Positions 26,930-38,221 of a stretch of DNA of 54,383 bases are shown here, piece after piece. How positions within the stretch are numbered: position 1 is the first letter of the stretch; each line of letters starts with the position of its first letter. Source of the stretch: Syntrophobacterales bacterium Delta_02 (GTDB lineage: Bacteria > Desulfobacterota > Syntrophorhabdia > Syntrophorhabdales > Syntrophorhabdaceae); assembly GCA_001603955.1 (NCBI GenBank), contig LVAA01000008.1, positions 1 through 54,383 of the forward strand. Direction: 5' to 3'. The notes under the pieces were generated by a model. The model was not told the DNA's origin. It saw only the letters and a program-made list of their open reading frames with translations, and ran no database searches. Made by a program: the position numbers and the translations under genes.

Positions 26930-27225
26930 ATCTCATCCCCGATGACGATAATCTCCGACGAAGTATCGATCACCTCGCCGAGATACAGAGACTCCATGTA
27001 CTCATGGACGTTCTCTATGACCTTGCTCACGTGGTCCTGTCTCACACCCGCGACGGTGAAACCGATCCTGGCCCTCTGCCACAGGTTCGACTGGTCCACC
27101 TCGATCATTGAAATATTGAACTTCGCCCGTGTCTTCTCGATCACTTTCCTCAGCATCTGCCGTTTGTCTTTGAGAGAGTGATTCTCAGGAAAGAAAATAT
27201 CGACGCGGGATACACCAACTACCAT
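26926..27225 (-). CDS. ylxP: YlxP/DUF503 family protein
   Basis: A 99-residue DUF503 protein (MVVGVSRVDIFFPENHSLKDKRQMLRKV in two parts; later FNISMIEVDQSNLWQRARIGFT). It is a small ferredoxin-like fold protein nearly always encoded between infB and rbfA. It is thought to act in ribosome maturation, but the biochemical role is unsettled. The start ATG 27225 is chosen from family alignment; a GAAGG lies just before it. The gap of 135 bases from infB to this gene holds no gene or clear terminator. Confidence 0.9.
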   Translation of the reverse strand: MVVGVSRVDIFFPENHSLKDKRQMLRKVIEKTRAKFNISMIEVDQSNLWQRARIGFTVAGVRQDHVSKVIENVHEYMESLYLGEVIDTSSEIIVIGDEI

Positions 27226-27360
27226 AACCTTCAACCATTTCGATCCCGGATCAAAGACGATACCGGGGCGCCTGTGCGGATCCGACGCAGGCATACTTCC
27301 GGTACGTCTAGGGGCCTTCCGAAAAGGAAGCGAAGGCAGCACTTCGACATGGGATCGGAT

Positions 27361-29955
<2,595 letters not shown>

Positions 29956-29986
29956 TGACTGATCCTTCCTTGCTCCCCCGAGGCTG

Positions 29987-31432
29987 TTATTCGCCGGCCG
30001 GCGTGGTTTTTTCCTCGTCCGGCTTCGCCTCTAATTCCTGCCGCGCTTCCTGCGCCGGCTCTTCGGCACCTCCCTCTTTCTCATCGGTCTCTGCGATCTC
30101 AGGGGCCTCCCCGGCCGCACCGGCCTCCTCAGCTGCCTTCGCCTCCTCAGCTGCCTTCGCCTCCTCAGCTGCCTTCGCCTCCTCAGCCTCAAGTGCTTTC
30201 CTGACCACGATCGCCTTCGCCTCGTCGATGATACGCCCGCAGTCCTCCACGGATATGCTGGTGATCTTGTTCATCTCTTCGGGCGTCAGCTTCGCAATGT
30301 CCTTGGGGTCACGAAGGTATTCGTCGTGGAGGATCCGGGCAAGGATCTCGGACACTCTCAGGCTCTCCACGAGCTCGTCGATGATCTTCTTCGATGTCTT
30401 CTCGACCTCGGACTCACTGCTTATGTCGATCTTCCAGCTCGTCAGCTTCGAGGCAAGGCGGACGTTCTGCCCTTTCTTGCCGATGGCCAGCGAAAGCTGG
30501 TCATCGTTGACGATGATCTCCATCGAATGTTCTTCCTCATTTATATACACCTTCGACACCCTGGCAGGTGCCAGCGTGTTGCAGACGAACTTCGCAATGT
30601 CCTTGCTGTAAGGGATGATGTCGATCTTCTCGCCGCGGAGTTCCTGGACGATGCTCTGGACCCGGGACCCCTTGACGCCGACGCAGGCTCCGATGGGATC
30701 AATGTCGGGGTCTTCGCTGTAAACGGATATCTTGGCGCGCTCCCCCGGTTCCCGTGCGGCGCCTATGATCTTGATGATCCCTTCCTGTATCTCCGGCACC
30801 TCGAGTTCGAAGAGCTTCATCAGGAAGCCCGGATGGGTCCTGGACATGAGGATCATGCAGCCCTTCTGTCCCTTTTCGACGTCGAGGATGAGACCCTTGA
30901 CGCGCTCCCTCTGGCGGAACGTCTCGCCCGGTATGCCCTCCTTAAAAGGCATGAGGGCTTCCGTCCTGCCAAGGTTGATGATGTAATGGTTCTTCTCCAC
31001 CCTCTGGATCACACCGGTGATGATCTCACCCTTCTTGCCTTTGAACTCGTTGTAGATGACATCGCTCTCGGCGTTGCGCACCTTCTGTATGATGATCTGC
31101 TTGGCCGTCTGGGCGGCAATGCGGCCGAGCGACGACGTGTCGAGCTTGATGCCGATGGCGTCACCCACCATGCATTCGGGGTCATGATGCCTGGCGTCCT
31201 CTTCGTTTATCTCCATGTCGGGCTCGTTGACGTTCTCAACGACGGTCTTGAACTGAAAGACCTCGATCTCACCCAGTTCTTCGTTGTAATGCGCCTCGAG
31301 ATCGAGATGACTGCCGTATTTCTTCTTGGACGCCGAGAGTATCGCTTCCTCGAGAGCCTCAATGATGGTCTCTTTGGGAATACCCTTTTCCTTCCCCACC
31401 TGCTCAATAACATAATTGAGATCGAAATACAT
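29987..31432 (-). CDS. nusA: Transcription termination/antitermination factor NusA
   Basis: A 481-residue NusA. It has an N-terminal RNA-polymerase-binding domain (MYFDLNYVIEQVGKEKGIPKETIIEALEEA split), S1 (GEIITGVIQRVEKNHYIINLG, about 135-200), and KH1/KH2 (IGACVGVKGSRVQSIVQEL, LAIGKKGQNVRLASKL). A Glu/Ala-rich tail built from EEAKAA repeats (residues about 415-435) follows, encoded by an 18-base tandem repeat. The acidic tail is unusual. It begins 2 bases after rimP's stop. Confidence 0.97.
   Translation of the reverse strand: MYFDLNYVIEQVGKEKGIPKETIIEALEEAILSASKKKYGSHLDLEAHYNEELGEIEVFQFKTVVENVNEPDMEINEEDARHHDPECMVGDAIGIKLDTSSLGRIAAQTAKQIIIQKVRNAESDVIYNEFKGKKGEIITGVIQRVEKNHYIINLGRTEALMPFKEGIPGETFRQRERVKGLILDVEKGQKGCMILMSRTHPGFLMKLFELEVPEIQEGIIKIIGAAREPGERAKISVYSEDPDIDPIGACVGVKGSRVQSIVQELRGEKIDIIPYSKDIAKFVCNTLAPARVSKVYINEEEHSMEIIVNDDQLSLAIGKKGQNVRLASKLTSWKIDISSESEVEKTSKKIIDELVESLRVSEILARILHDEYLRDPKDIAKLTPEEMNKITSISVEDCGRIIDEAKAIVVRKALEAEEAKAAEEAKAAEEAKAAEEAGAAGEAPEIAETDEKEGGAEEPAQEARQELEAKPDEEKTTPAGE
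30123..30187. repeat. 18-base tandem repeat in the nusA 3' region
   Basis: Three exact copies of an 18-base unit beginning GCCTCCTCAGCTGCC at 30123, 30141 and 30159, plus a partial fourth at 30177. The unit encodes the hexapeptide EEAKAA on the minus strand. As the unit is a multiple of three, copy-number change would only lengthen or shorten the acidic tail. Confidence 0.9.
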
Positions 31433-31434
31433 CG

Positions 31435-31905
31435 TTACCCCTCAAAATCAAACTCCAAATGTGCCTTTTTTATAGCACATATCGGGATTGTAAACATACC
31501 TATTTTTTCCTCTATCGTCACTTCGTCTCCCGCCGCATCGACGATCCTCCCGAGGAATTCCCGCCTGCCCCCCACTTCCTCGCGGGTGATTATCCGGCAC
31601 TTCTTCCCCCGCGACCTCGCAAAGTCCTCGCCCTTCTTCAGGGGCCGCGTGAGACCCGGCGACGAGACCTCCAGGGTATACGGGTGCTCGATGGGGTCCT
31701 CGACATCGAGGACCCTCGACAATTCGCGGCTCACGTACTCGCAATCGTCGATGGTCACACCCCCTTCCTTGTCGATGTAGATCCTTAAGAGCCACCTCTT
31801 GCCGGAAGGATGGAATTCCACCTCGACCAGCTCCAGGAGCCGCTCGCCAAGGATGGGTGCAACTATGCCTTCTATCTTTTCTATGGTTTCCGTGGCGGAT
31901 ATCAT
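31435..31905 (-). CDS. rimP: Ribosome maturation factor RimP
   Basis: A 156-residue RimP. Residues 1-80 contain IVAPILGERLLELVEVEF and the family signature LRIYIDKEGGVTIDDCEYVSRELS. The middle has YTLEVSSPGLTRPLKK, the hallmark RimP motif, and the C-terminal SH3-like domain follows. It acts in 30S maturation. ATG 31905 (MISATETIEK) is preferred over upstream in-frame codons, which lack family similarity; only a weak AGG lies before it. It is the first gene of the long operon. Confidence 0.93.
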   Translation of the reverse strand: MISATETIEKIEGIVAPILGERLLELVEVEFHPSGKRWLLRIYIDKEGGVTIDDCEYVSRELSRVLDVEDPIEHPYTLEVSSPGLTRPLKKGEDFARSRGKKCRIITREEVGGRREFLGRIVDAAGDEVTIEEKIGMFTIPICAIKKAHLEFDFEG

Positions 31906-31951
31906 CCTGGCTATAAAGTAAAAAAGCGGGCGGAACCCACTTGACGCTACT

Positions 31952-31980
31952 TTATTATCACAATTTGCGGGGGAATGCAA
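31952..31980 (-). promoter_or_regulatory. Sigma-70-type promoter of the rimP-sppA operon
   Basis: On the minus strand TTGCAT (-35, 31980-31975), a 17-base spacer and TAATAA (-10, 31957-31952). Transcription would begin near 31945, about 40 bases before the rimP ATG. Spacing is ideal and both boxes are close to consensus. Confidence 0.55.
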
Positions 31981-32001
31981 CGATAAATACCAGCATTTCT
32001 A

Positions 32002-32031
32002 TTGACTTTGCCCCGTCACGCGGGGTAAAAA
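32002..32031 (+). promoter_or_regulatory. Sigma-70-type promoter of the decarboxylase gene
   Basis: TTGACT at 32002-32007, 18-base spacer and TAAAAA at 32026-32031, upstream of the decarboxylase ATG (32072). It is divergent from the rimP promoter. A CCCCG-TCACG-CGGGG small stem lies in the spacer, which might be an operator. Confidence 0.45.
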
Positions 32032-32071
32032 CAAACTGACGTTCCCCATCCGACAAGCACAGGCGGACCGC

Positions 32072-33079
32072 ATGTACACCTACTGTACCTACACACAACC
32101 CAAACGCATACTTGTCACCGGCGGCGCCGGTTTCATCGGGTCCCACCTGTGCGAACGGCTGCTGGGCGACGGGCACGAGGTCGTTTGCCTCGATAATTTC
32201 TTCACCGGCACGAAAGAAAACATCGCGCACCTCATCGACCGTCCCGGCTTCGAGATCATCCGCCACGACATCACCCAGCCTATCCTTCTCGAAGTGGACT
32301 GGATATTCAACCTTGCCTGCCCGGCGAGCCCCATCCATTACCAGTACAATCCCGTGAAGACCATCAAGGTGAACGTCCTCGGCACCCTCAACGTCCTCGG
32401 CCTCGCGAAACGCGTCCGGGCACGGATATTCCAGGCCTCGACGAGCGAGGTCTACGGGGACCCCAAGACCCATCCCCAGGTCGAGAGCTACTGGGGGAAC
32501 GTCAATCCCATAGGAAAAAGGAGCTGCTACGACGAAGGCAAGAGGGTCGCCGAAACCCTCTTCTTCGACTACATGCGCCAGAACAAGGTGGACATCAAGG
32601 TTGCGCGGATCTTCAACACTTACGGGCCGCGCATGCGCACCGACGATGGACGTGTCGTGAGCAACTTCATCGTCCAGGCCCTTAAGGGAAACCCGGTGAC
32701 CATCTATGGCGACGGCTCCCAGACACGGTCCTTCACATACATAGACGACATGGTCGAAGGCATCATCCGCATGATGGATCACCAGGCGAACAACTGGAAG
32801 AGACCCGAGGATTACACGGCACCCATGCTTTCGGGCTTTCCCGGGCCCGTGAACCTCGGCAACCCCGAGGAGACCTCGATCCTCGATATAGCCCGCACCA
32901 TCATCAGGCTCACGGGGTCGTCCTCGCCGATCGTCCGCGGGGACCTTCCGGAGGACGACCCGAAGCAGCGCTGTCCCGACATCTCTCTCGCGCGCAAGAC
33001 CCTTGCATGGGAGCCCGCCACGGGCCTCGAGGAAGGACTCACGCGAACCATCGGCCATTTCAGGAAGGATGGAACGTGA
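32072..33079 (+). CDS. UDP-glucuronate decarboxylase (UDP-xylose synthase type)
   Basis: A 335-residue extended short-chain dehydrogenase. The NAD site is [20 protein letters not shown] (about 12-31). Catalytic residues are the Ser/Thr of [11 protein letters not shown] and Tyr-x3-Lys in [26 protein letters not shown], the UXS signature, distinguishes it from dTDP-glucose dehydratases; IFNTYGPRM and [18 protein letters not shown] follow. It makes UDP-xylose from UDP-glucuronate for cell-surface polysaccharide. It is not within a glycan locus here. The next small gene overlaps its stop by three bases of GTGA. Confidence 0.9.
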   Translation: MYTYCTYTQPKRILVTGGAGFIGSHLCERLLGDGHEVVCLDNFFTGTKENIAHLIDRPGFEIIRHDITQPILLEVDWIFNLACPASPIHYQYNPVKTIKVNVLGTLNVLGLAKRVRARIFQASTSEVYGDPKTHPQVESYWGNVNPIGKRSCYDEGKRVAETLFFDYMRQNKVDIKVARIFNTYGPRMRTDDGRVVSNFIVQALKGNPVTIYGDGSQTRSFTYIDDMVEGIIRMMDHQANNWKRPEDYTAPMLSGFPGPVNLGNPEETSILDIARTIIRLTGSSSPIVRGDLPEDDPKQRCPDISLARKTLAWEPATGLEEGLTRTIGHFRKDGT

Positions 33080-33324
33080 AGCGGGAAGAAGAACTTTTGC
33101 GCGAAGGATGGGAGAAGAGGTTCGTCGCCTGCGAGCCCAGGCTCTCCGAGATGGCCGATATGTACAGGGAGATCGGTTTCGAGGTCCACCTGGAACCCCT
33201 GCCGCCAAAAGAGGAGCTCGGGGAGGAAGGGGCGTCCTCCTGCGACGAAAAAGGCTGCACCGCCTGCTTCGATGCCGACCCGGAGCGCTACCGCATCATC
33301 TTCACCCGGCGTCGTGGTGAATGA
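33076..33324 (+). CDS. Small Cys-containing protein coupled to the decarboxylase
   Basis: An 82-residue protein whose GTG start (33076) overlaps the decarboxylase stop in GTGA. It begins [19 protein letters not shown] in two segments, has [19 protein letters not shown] and ends with [11 protein letters not shown] (three cysteines, CxxxxCxxC) and an Arg-rich tail. The cysteines could bind a metal. It resembles short conserved proteins in deltaproteobacterial genomes whose function is unknown. The longer frame starting at 33007 is inside the upstream gene and was rejected in favour of the coupled start. Confidence 0.65.
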   Translation: MKREEELLREGWEKRFVACEPRLSEMADMYREIGFEVHLEPLPPKEELGEEGASSCDEKGCTACFDADPERYRIIFTRRRGE

Positions 33325-33333
33325 TCCCCCGCA

Positions 33334-33603
33334 TCACTTGAAGAGCTCTTTCCACCGCTTCTCCGCCTCTTCCTTTGCAGACGTTTCAACCTGCCTTTCG
33401 GTGAAACGGAAATACTCGCAGAAATTCGCCCTGTCCTTTTCCTTCACGAACTCCGCCCTGTCCTCCCTGCATGAATTGGCCTTCCCCGTATCATAGAAGA
33501 GGCAGTTCAGGCAGACGTGAAGGTCCTCACCGCAGACCGGGCATTCGTCCCGGAAAGAGATCTTTTCCCCGGTGATGGGGGTCTTGCACTTCCGACACTT
33601 CAT
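33334..33603 (-). CDS. Small zinc-ribbon protein
   Basis: An 89-residue protein with two Cys pairs of a zinc ribbon (MKCRKCKTPI, ECPVCGEDLHVC), then a second Cys cluster (CLNCLFYD, NSCREDRAEF, NFCEYFRF) and a charged helical tail. At least nine cysteines suggest two metal sites. The function is unknown. ATG 33603 is two bases behind the stop codon of the HAD gene (TGA-A-ATG), so the two form an operon. The stop lies only 9 bases from the stop of the facing small gene. Confidence 0.75.
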   Translation of the reverse strand: MKCRKCKTPITGEKISFRDECPVCGEDLHVCLNCLFYDTGKANSCREDRAEFVKEKDRANFCEYFRFTERQVETSAKEEAEKRWKELFK

Positions 33604-33604
33604 T

Positions 33605-34243
33605 TCAGAGAACCTCCAGGAGGTCTTTGAGGCCCGATATGGTCCTGCGGGGCACGCCCCCCTGCCCGTCACGGCCGTCCAGGTAATAGGATTCGATCCC
33701 GAGACCCGAAGGCACGTCGTGGTCGAAGAGGGCATGGTCCCCCACGTGCACAACCTCGTGCGGGAGGACACCGAGTTCGGCCAGGAGTCTCAGGAAGAAA
33801 CCCTCCTGTTTCTTCACCATCCCGTAATCCGACGTGGCCGACACGACGCGGGAAAAACACCCCGAAAGACCGGTCTCGCCGAGTTCCTTCTCGACGAATA
33901 TCCGTGCCGCGTTGGAGGCAATGACGAGGGTGTACCGGTCCCCGAGGGTACCCACCACCTCACGGGCACCCGGGAGAAGGACGATGTGCTCCGCGTACCG
34001 GTCGAGGAGCTCCGCCGGGGCGACATCGAGAGAGAACCTCTCCAGCCAGTGCTCTATCTCGTACCACGTGATGTCCCCGTCACCCACGGACTCGTACTGG
34101 GCTCGTATGAAGGCCCTGGCCTCCTCGAAGGCCATGCCGTATTTCTTCGCGTATTCTGAAGGAATGCCCGCGTTCCAGACCATGTCGCCATAGCGCGCGT
34201 CGACCAGGGTCCCGTCAAGATCGAAGGAAATGACCTTTTTCAT
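33605..34243 (-). CDS. HAD-superfamily hydrolase (phosphatase)
   Basis: A 212-residue HAD protein with motif I FDLDGTLVDARYG (residues 6-18), motif II in LVIASNAAR (Ser, about 112), the Lys of motif III in MVKKQEGFF, and the acidic motif IV VVHVGDHALFDHDVPS (about 170). A helical cap lies at about 20-90. The substrate is not evident. ATG 34243 is the canonical start; the open frame upstream to 34474 lies in the livK promoter region and is not coding. It is followed closely by the zinc-ribbon gene. Confidence 0.85.
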   Translation of the reverse strand: MKKVISFDLDGTLVDARYGDMVWNAGIPSEYAKKYGMAFEEARAFIRAQYESVGDGDITWYEIEHWLERFSLDVAPAELLDRYAEHIVLLPGAREVVGTLGDRYTLVIASNAARIFVEKELGETGLSGCFSRVVSATSDYGMVKKQEGFFLRLLAELGVLPHEVVHVGDHALFDHDVPSGLGIESYYLDGRDGQGGVPRRTISGLKDLLEVL

Positions 34244-34307
34244 CACAGCATTATACCAGATTCCGGACCCTTTTTCCCCGGGGCAGTGCCGGCTAGCGGA
34301 AAAAACA

Positions 34308-34337
34308 TTGCATTCACCGGGCAAGTTTGTTTTAAAT
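34308..34337 (+). promoter_or_regulatory. Promoter candidate for the liv operon
   Basis: TTGCAT (34308-34313), 18-base spacer and TTAAAT (34332-34337), 30 bases before the binding-protein ATG. It lies in AT-rich sequence unlike its surroundings. Confidence 0.4.
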
Positions 34338-34367
34338 TTACACACGAAGACAGACGGGAGGAAGCCA

Positions 34368-35498
34368 ATGAGAACCATGCTCTGCATTGTGACAGCAATA
34401 TGCCTGCTCCTTTGCATCGGTGGGAACGCCAGCGCGAAAGAGACGGTGAAGATTGGTCTCATCACACCGCTCACAGGCGATGTGAAGACCTACGGCGAAT
34501 CGGTGAAGAACGCCTTCAACATCGCCGTCGAGGAGTATGGCAAGAAAGGGAAGTACATTATCCGGACGGTCATGGCGGACGACCGCAACGACGCGACGGA
34601 AGGCGCCAACGCGGCCCTGAAGCTCATCACGCAGGACAGGGTGAAGGCCATTGTCGGCCCCGTGACATCGAAGGTGGCCATACCCGTCAGCGAGATAGCC
34701 ACGCAGCACAAGGTTCCCACCGTATCGGGCACCGCCACGAACCCCAAGGTGACCTTTTCCGACGGCAAGAGGAAATCCTACGTCTTCAGGGCATGCTTCA
34801 TCGATCCCTTCCAGGGCATCGTGGCAGCCAATTTCGCCCTCAAGGACCTGAAGGCGAAGACGGCCGCCGTCCTCTACGACGTCAGCAACGATTATTCCAA
34901 GGGACTGGGCGAGTATTTCAGGACCACCTTCACGAAGGGAAAGGGGACGATCGTGGCCTTCGAGTCCTACCAGAAGGATGACGTTGACTTCTCGGCCATC
35001 ATCACCAAGGTGGCCCTCAAGAAACCGGACCTCATCTTCCTTCCCGACTATTATAACAAGGTCGCCCTCATCTCCAGGCAGATACGCGAAAAAGGCATAA
35101 GATCGACCCTTCTCGGCGGTGACGGGTGGGATTCACCGGACCTCCTCAAGATAGGCGGCAGCGCCATCATGGGCGGATATTTCGTGAACCATTATTCCCC
35201 CGACCGGAAGGATGCCGTCGCCGACGCCTTCATCAAGAAATACAAGGCCCGCCACGGCATCATCCCTGACGCCTTCGCGGCCCTGGCGTACGACGCGGCA
35301 GGGATCCTCCTGAAGGCCCTCGACGCGGCGAAGAGACCGCTCTCCGACGAGATCCTCAAGACCCTCGCGGCAACGAAGAACTACAAGGGCGTTACGGGCC
35401 TCATCAGCTTCGACGCGAAGGGGGACGCCATCAAGTCGGCGGTCATTCTCAAGGTGGACAAGACCGGCTTCAGCTACGTGACAACGGTGAATCCGTAA
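34368..35498 (+). CDS. livK: Branched-chain amino-acid ABC transporter, substrate-binding protein
   Basis: A 376-residue periplasmic binding protein. It has a signal peptide (residues 1-23, LCIVTAICLLLCIGGNASA) and the mature start KETVKIGLITPLTGDVKTYGES, the typical Leu/Ile/Val-binding-protein opening. Two type-I periplasmic lobes follow, with VGPVTSKVAIPVSEIA and the late GLISFDAKGDAIKSAVI. ATG 34368 is chosen because GGGAGGAAG lies 7-15 bases upstream. It captures branched-chain amino acids or related ligands (aromatic acids and amides are possible) and delivers them to the LivHMGF complex encoded next. A hairpin with T-tail follows, allowing higher expression of this gene. Confidence 0.93.
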   Translation: MRTMLCIVTAICLLLCIGGNASAKETVKIGLITPLTGDVKTYGESVKNAFNIAVEEYGKKGKYIIRTVMADDRNDATEGANAALKLITQDRVKAIVGPVTSKVAIPVSEIATQHKVPTVSGTATNPKVTFSDGKRKSYVFRACFIDPFQGIVAANFALKDLKAKTAAVLYDVSNDYSKGLGEYFRTTFTKGKGTIVAFESYQKDDVDFSAIITKVALKKPDLIFLPDYYNKVALISRQIREKGIRSTLLGGDGWDSPDLLKIGGSAIMGGYFVNHYSPDRKDAVADAFIKKYKARHGIIPDAFAALAYDAAGILLKALDAAKRPLSDEILKTLAATKNYKGVTGLISFDAKGDAIKSAVILKVDKTGFSYVTTVNP

Positions 35499-35515
35499 GG
35501 TTCAGGGGCATCTCG

Positions 35516-35536
35516 GGGCCCTTCCCGGGCCCTTTT
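35516..35536 (+). terminator. Attenuator-like hairpin between livK and livH
   Basis: GGGCCC-TTCCC-GGGCCC followed by TTTT, 18 bases after the livK stop. Partial termination here would give more binding protein than membrane components, as is usual in this class of operon. Confidence 0.55.
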
Positions 35537-35577
35537 CGTTTCCTCCCCGGTGCCCCGGGGGAACGCAGTGTTGCACA

Positions 35578-36480
35578 ATGGAACATGCGAGCTACATAAT
35601 CTCCCAGGTCATCAACGGCCTCCAGTTGGGCGCCGTGTACGCCCTCATCGCCCTCGGCTACACCATGGTCTACGGGATCCTGCGGCTCATCAACTTCGCC
35701 CACGGGGACATCTTCATGCTGGGCGCCTTCTTCGCCTATTTCCTCATCTCCCGTTTCGGCACGCCCATCTATCTCGTCTTCTTCGCGACCATGGCCATGT
35801 GCGCCCTGGCCGGGTACTTCATGGAAAAGATAGCCTACAAACCCCTTCGGAACGCGCCGAGGATATCCCTTCTCATCACCGCCGTGGGGGTCTCCCTCTT
35901 CCTCGAGTATTTCTGCAGCCTCAAGGCCATTTTCACGCCCGACTACATCGGCTTCCCCCGCCCCTTCGAGGTGACGGCCTGGAACCTTTCCCTGGGCGGG
36001 CTCGATTTCTCTTTCACCAACGTGCAGGTGATCATTTTCGCCATCACCTTTTTCACCCTGGCGCTCCTGTACCTGCTTGTCTACAGGACGAGGCAGGGCA
36101 CGGCCATGAGGGCCGTATCCCATGACCAGGAAGCGGCGGCGCTCATGGGGATCAACATCGACCACACCGTTTCCCTCACCTTCATGGTGGGAGCAGCGCT
36201 CGCCGGCGTGGGAGGCATCCTCTACGGGATCGCCTATCCCCAGATCAACGTCTTCATGGGGATCATGCCGGGGATAAAGTCCTTCATCGCCGCCGTGCTG
36301 GGAGGCATCGGCATCATCCACGGGGCCGTCGTCGGAGGCCTCATCGTCGGTGTGTCCGAGGTTATCGTCTCGGCTTTTCTCTCCTCGACGTACCGGGACG
36401 GCGTCATCTTCGTGATCCTTCTCATCGTCCTCCTCGTCAAGCCGAGCGGCCTCTTCGGGAAAAGGATCGACAAGGTATGA
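35578..36480 (+). CDS. livH: Branched-chain amino-acid ABC transporter permease LivH
   Basis: A 300-residue membrane protein with about eight helices. It opens YIISQVINGLQLGAVYALIALGYTMVYGILRLINFAHGD (in parts), the standard LivH start, and has VGAALAGVGGILYG and the coupling-loop motif near residues 180-200 (AVSHDQEAAALMGIN). It forms the transmembrane channel with LivM. No strong ribosome-binding site is visible before the ATG. Its stop overlaps livM by four bases. Confidence 0.95.
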   Translation: MEHASYIISQVINGLQLGAVYALIALGYTMVYGILRLINFAHGDIFMLGAFFAYFLISRFGTPIYLVFFATMAMCALAGYFMEKIAYKPLRNAPRISLLITAVGVSLFLEYFCSLKAIFTPDYIGFPRPFEVTAWNLSLGGLDFSFTNVQVIIFAITFFTLALLYLLVYRTRQGTAMRAVSHDQEAAALMGINIDHTVSLTFMVGAALAGVGGILYGIAYPQINVFMGIMPGIKSFIAAVLGGIGIIHGAVVGGLIVGVSEVIVSAFLSSTYRDGVIFVILLIVLLVKPSGLFGKRIDKV

Positions 36481-37421
36481 AGTTCTTCCTGGAGTCCAAG
36501 AGACCGATCCTCCTGGCCGCGGGCATCTATATCGTCCTTAAGCTCCTCTTCAGCTTCGGCATCGTCTCCGAGTACATACAGCAGATCACGATATATGTCT
36601 TCATCGTGGTACTCGCGGCCACCGGCCTCAACGTTATCTACGGCTATACCGGTCAGTTCTCCCTGGGCCACGCGGCATTCTACGGGATCGGGGCATACAC
36701 CTCCGCCTATCTCGTCAAGACCCTGGGGCTCGACAGCGTCTTCGCCCTCCCTGCCACCCTCCTCGCCGGAGGCATCATGGCCGGGCTTGTCGCCTGGATC
36801 ATCGGGATACCGATCCTGAGGCTCCGCGACGACTTCCTCGGGATCGCCACCCTGGGGTTCGGGATACTGGTACGGGTCTTCTTCGACAATTCCGACAGGA
36901 TCTCGGAGACGCTGGGGGGCTCACGGGGTTTCACGGGCATCGCAAAGCTCACGAACCTGGAGATCACCTTTGTCGTCACCGTCTTCCTTCTCATAGTCAC
37001 GAGGAACCTCATATCGTCGCGGTACGGGCTCTTCTGGCGGTGTATAAAGGACGATGAGACAGCGAGCGCCTCCATCGGCATTGACACCACGCGAATGAAG
37101 CTCATGGCATTCTCCTACGGCTGTTTTCTCGCCGGCGTCGCCGGGGCCCTCTATGCCCATCTCTACACCTTTCTCCATCCCTCCAACTTCGATTTCCTGA
37201 GATCCATCGATTTCCTGATCATCGTCATCCTCGGGGGCATGGGGAACATAGCGGGCACGATCTACGCGGGGCTTCTCTGGGTGGGTTTCATAGAAGGTCT
37301 GCGGATAGTCCTCCCTTCGAACATCCTCGATCTCAGGTGGGTTTTCATTCCCCTTCTTCTCATCATGCTGATGATGTGGAGACCTTACGGGTTGATGAGT
37401 AAGAAGAGAGGTGATGGGTGA
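36477..37421 (+). CDS. livM: Branched-chain amino-acid ABC transporter permease LivM
   Basis: A 314-residue permease with about nine helices. TGLNVIYGYTGQFSLGHAAFYGIGAYTSAYL is the LivM signature (split here), with the coupling segment LFWRCIKDDETASASIGI and the late ILGGMGNIAGTIYAG. Its start overlaps livH in ATGA. Its last codons fall in a GTGATGG heptamer tandem (37411-37431), so the C-terminus KKRGDG is set by that repeat. Confidence 0.95.
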   Translation: MKFFLESKRPILLAAGIYIVLKLLFSFGIVSEYIQQITIYVFIVVLAATGLNVIYGYTGQFSLGHAAFYGIGAYTSAYLVKTLGLDSVFALPATLLAGGIMAGLVAWIIGIPILRLRDDFLGIATLGFGILVRVFFDNSDRISETLGGSRGFTGIAKLTNLEITFVVTVFLLIVTRNLISSRYGLFWRCIKDDETASASIGIDTTRMKLMAFSYGCFLAGVAGALYAHLYTFLHPSNFDFLRSIDFLIIVILGGMGNIAGTIYAGLLWVGFIEGLRIVLPSNILDLRWVFIPLLLIMLMMWRPYGLMSKKRGDG

Positions 37422-37431
37422 TGGGTGATGG
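37411..37431. repeat. Three GTGATGG units across the livM stop
   Basis: Three exact GTGATGG units at 37411, 37418 and 37425, spanning the livM stop and lying just before the livG ribosome-binding site. The unit length of 7 is not a multiple of three, so copy-number change would alter the livM end and the spacing to livG. Confidence 0.85.
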
Positions 37432-37450
37432 ATCACGGGGAGAGGATGGA

Positions 37451-38221
37451 ATGACGGCGATGCTTGAGGTGGAAAGGCTCGAGAAGAGCTTCGGGGGCGT
37501 CCGGGCGGTGGATGGTTTCTCGTTCCATGTCGACAAGGGGGAAACGCTGGGTATCATCGGTCCCAACGGGGCCGGAAAGACGACCGTCTTCAATCTCATT
37601 ACGCGGTTCTACACCCCCGACAGCGGCCGCATACGCTTCATGGGAAGGACCATCACGCACTTTCCCCCTTACAGGCTGGCACGCCTGGGGATCGCCAGGA
37701 CCTTCCAGAACCTGAGGCTCTTCAAAGACCTCACCGTCCTCGAGAACATTACGTCCGCCCACCTCACCGGGCACAGCTACAGCCCCTTCGCCGGCATCTT
37801 CAGGACCGGGAAGCACCTCCGCATCGAAGGAGAGGCGCGTGAGAACGCAAAGATGCTCATCGATTTCCTCGGCCTCGGGGGGAAGCAGCAGGCCCCCGCC
37901 GGAAGCCTGCCCTACGGCGAGCAACGCAGGTTGGAACTGGCCAGGGCACTGGCCATACGGCCGAAACTGCTCCTTATAGACGAACCTGGTGCTGGCATGA
38001 ACCCCCGTGAGATACAGGACCTCGTCACCACCTTGCGGGAGGTGAAGGGAAAATTCGATCTCACCATCGCCATGATCGAGCACCAGATGGGGCTCGTCAT
38101 GAACATATCCGACAGGATCATCGTCATGGACTTCGGCGAGAAGATCATGGAAGGAACCCCCTCGGAGGTCAAGAAGGACCGGCGCGTGATAGAGGCCTAC
38201 CTGGGAGAGGAGCCGGTATGA
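37451..38221 (+). CDS. livG: Branched-chain amino-acid ABC transporter ATPase LivG
   Basis: A 256-residue ATPase with Walker A GPNGAGKTT (about residue 36), Q-loop and LivG-specific IARTFQNLRLF, signature SLPYGEQRRLELARAL, Walker B LLLIDEPGAGMN and the switch His in IEHQMGLV. It powers LivHM together with LivF. ATG 37451 is chosen because GGAGAGGATGG precedes it; an alternative ATG at 37418 overlaps livM but would lie in the heptamer repeat. Its stop overlaps livF. Confidence 0.94.
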   Translation: MTAMLEVERLEKSFGGVRAVDGFSFHVDKGETLGIIGPNGAGKTTVFNLITRFYTPDSGRIRFMGRTITHFPPYRLARLGIARTFQNLRLFKDLTVLENITSAHLTGHSYSPFAGIFRTGKHLRIEGEARENAKMLIDFLGLGGKQQAPAGSLPYGEQRRLELARALAIRPKLLLIDEPGAGMNPREIQDLVTTLREVKGKFDLTIAMIEHQMGLVMNISDRIIVMDFGEKIMEGTPSEVKKDRRVIEAYLGEEPV

